Assembly: GCA_030407315.1 (NCBI GenBank)
Contig: JALQPE010002318.1
Location: forward strand, 23,619 to 87,618
Length of the DNA stretch: 64,000 nt
From: Asparagopsis taxiformis
Lineage: Eukaryota; Rhodophyta; Florideophyceae; Bonnemaisoniales; Bonnemaisoniaceae
Reading direction: 5' to 3'
The stretch's first letter is position 1; each line of letters opens with the position of its first letter. The position numbers were made by a program, and so were the translations under genes. This document shows, one piece after another, positions 63,874 to 64,000 of this stretch. Below the pieces are notes generated by a model. It was given only the letters and a program-made list of their open reading frames with translations. It was not told where the DNA came from and did no database searches.

Positions 63874-64000
63874 AGGTGTCTATTTGTCCAGAACGGCCCC
63901 AGGCACCGGCCGCCGCCCCGAGTGGGTTGTCAATGGCTTCTGTAAGCACTAACTGTAAGGCTAAATGGCGTCTCACGACGGGTCGATTTCAGGCTCAACA
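63874..64000. other. Window end, no feature seen
   Basis: 127 bp right of the TIR element with no gene or repeat recognised. Confidence 0.5.

Overview
The window reads as a eukaryotic nuclear region made almost wholly of nested mobile elements. The genes are long, mostly single-exon ORFs. The protein families are eukaryotic: KDZ/Plavaka/CACTA-type transposases, SET domains, MULE and DIRS remnants, and a secreted copper-oxygenase-like gene. A red alga of the Chondrus type would fit (intron-poor, transposon-rich, fragments of plastid-type SSB and LPMO-like genes), but that is inference. No rRNA, tRNA or CRISPR array was found.

Layout. (1) 1-3096 is the end of a Plavaka/CACTA-like transposon running off the left edge. 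A nearly identical inverted copy starts at 51481 and carries an intact 1013-aa transposase (54107-57148) and a convergent 761-aa accessory ORF (57226-59511). (2) 3097-5720 holds a decayed MULE transposase. (3) 5721-45198 is a 39.5-kb CACTA element with CACTACTG termini, a TT target duplication and palindromic subterminal repeats. It carries a coiled-coil protein, a possible Tudor-like protein, a ParB-like/DNA methyltransferase/SET fusion, two ParB-like/2OG-Fe(II)-dioxygenase-like proteins, and a transposase split by one in-frame TAA. (4) Inside it, 21087-36846 is a second CACTA element (CACTACGGTG termini, TT duplication) that cuts the second dioxygenase gene in two. Removing it with one TT restores a 1175-codon frame. 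This inner element has no transposase. It holds a third, broken dioxygenase copy, many palindromic repeats, and broken pieces of host-like genes (LPMO, Tudor-like/Sel1-repeat protein, SSB). (5) 45199-51480 holds DIRS-type retrotransposon remnants, a small TIR element and a truncated ORF. (6) 59747-63873 is a separate 4.1-kb TIR element with one gene, a second methyltransferase-SET fusion.

How it fits together. The large element looks like a transposon that carries its own chromatin-modifying kit: predicted DNA-base methylation and lysine methylation in one polypeptide, predicted oxidative modification in another, a possible reader domain, and ParB-like domains as candidate DNA-targeting modules. 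Four intergenic spacers downstream of gene 3' ends contain a palindrome with core AATAATACC(C/G)GGTATTATT, flanked by CACCTG/CAGGTG and CCAAT/ATTGG half-sites. This is a candidate terminator, insulator or target site for the encoded proteins. Two further signals cut across the features: templated fold-back palindromes that interrupt genes and repeats, and a tandem array of intron-like units with micro-exons antisense to the outer transposase.
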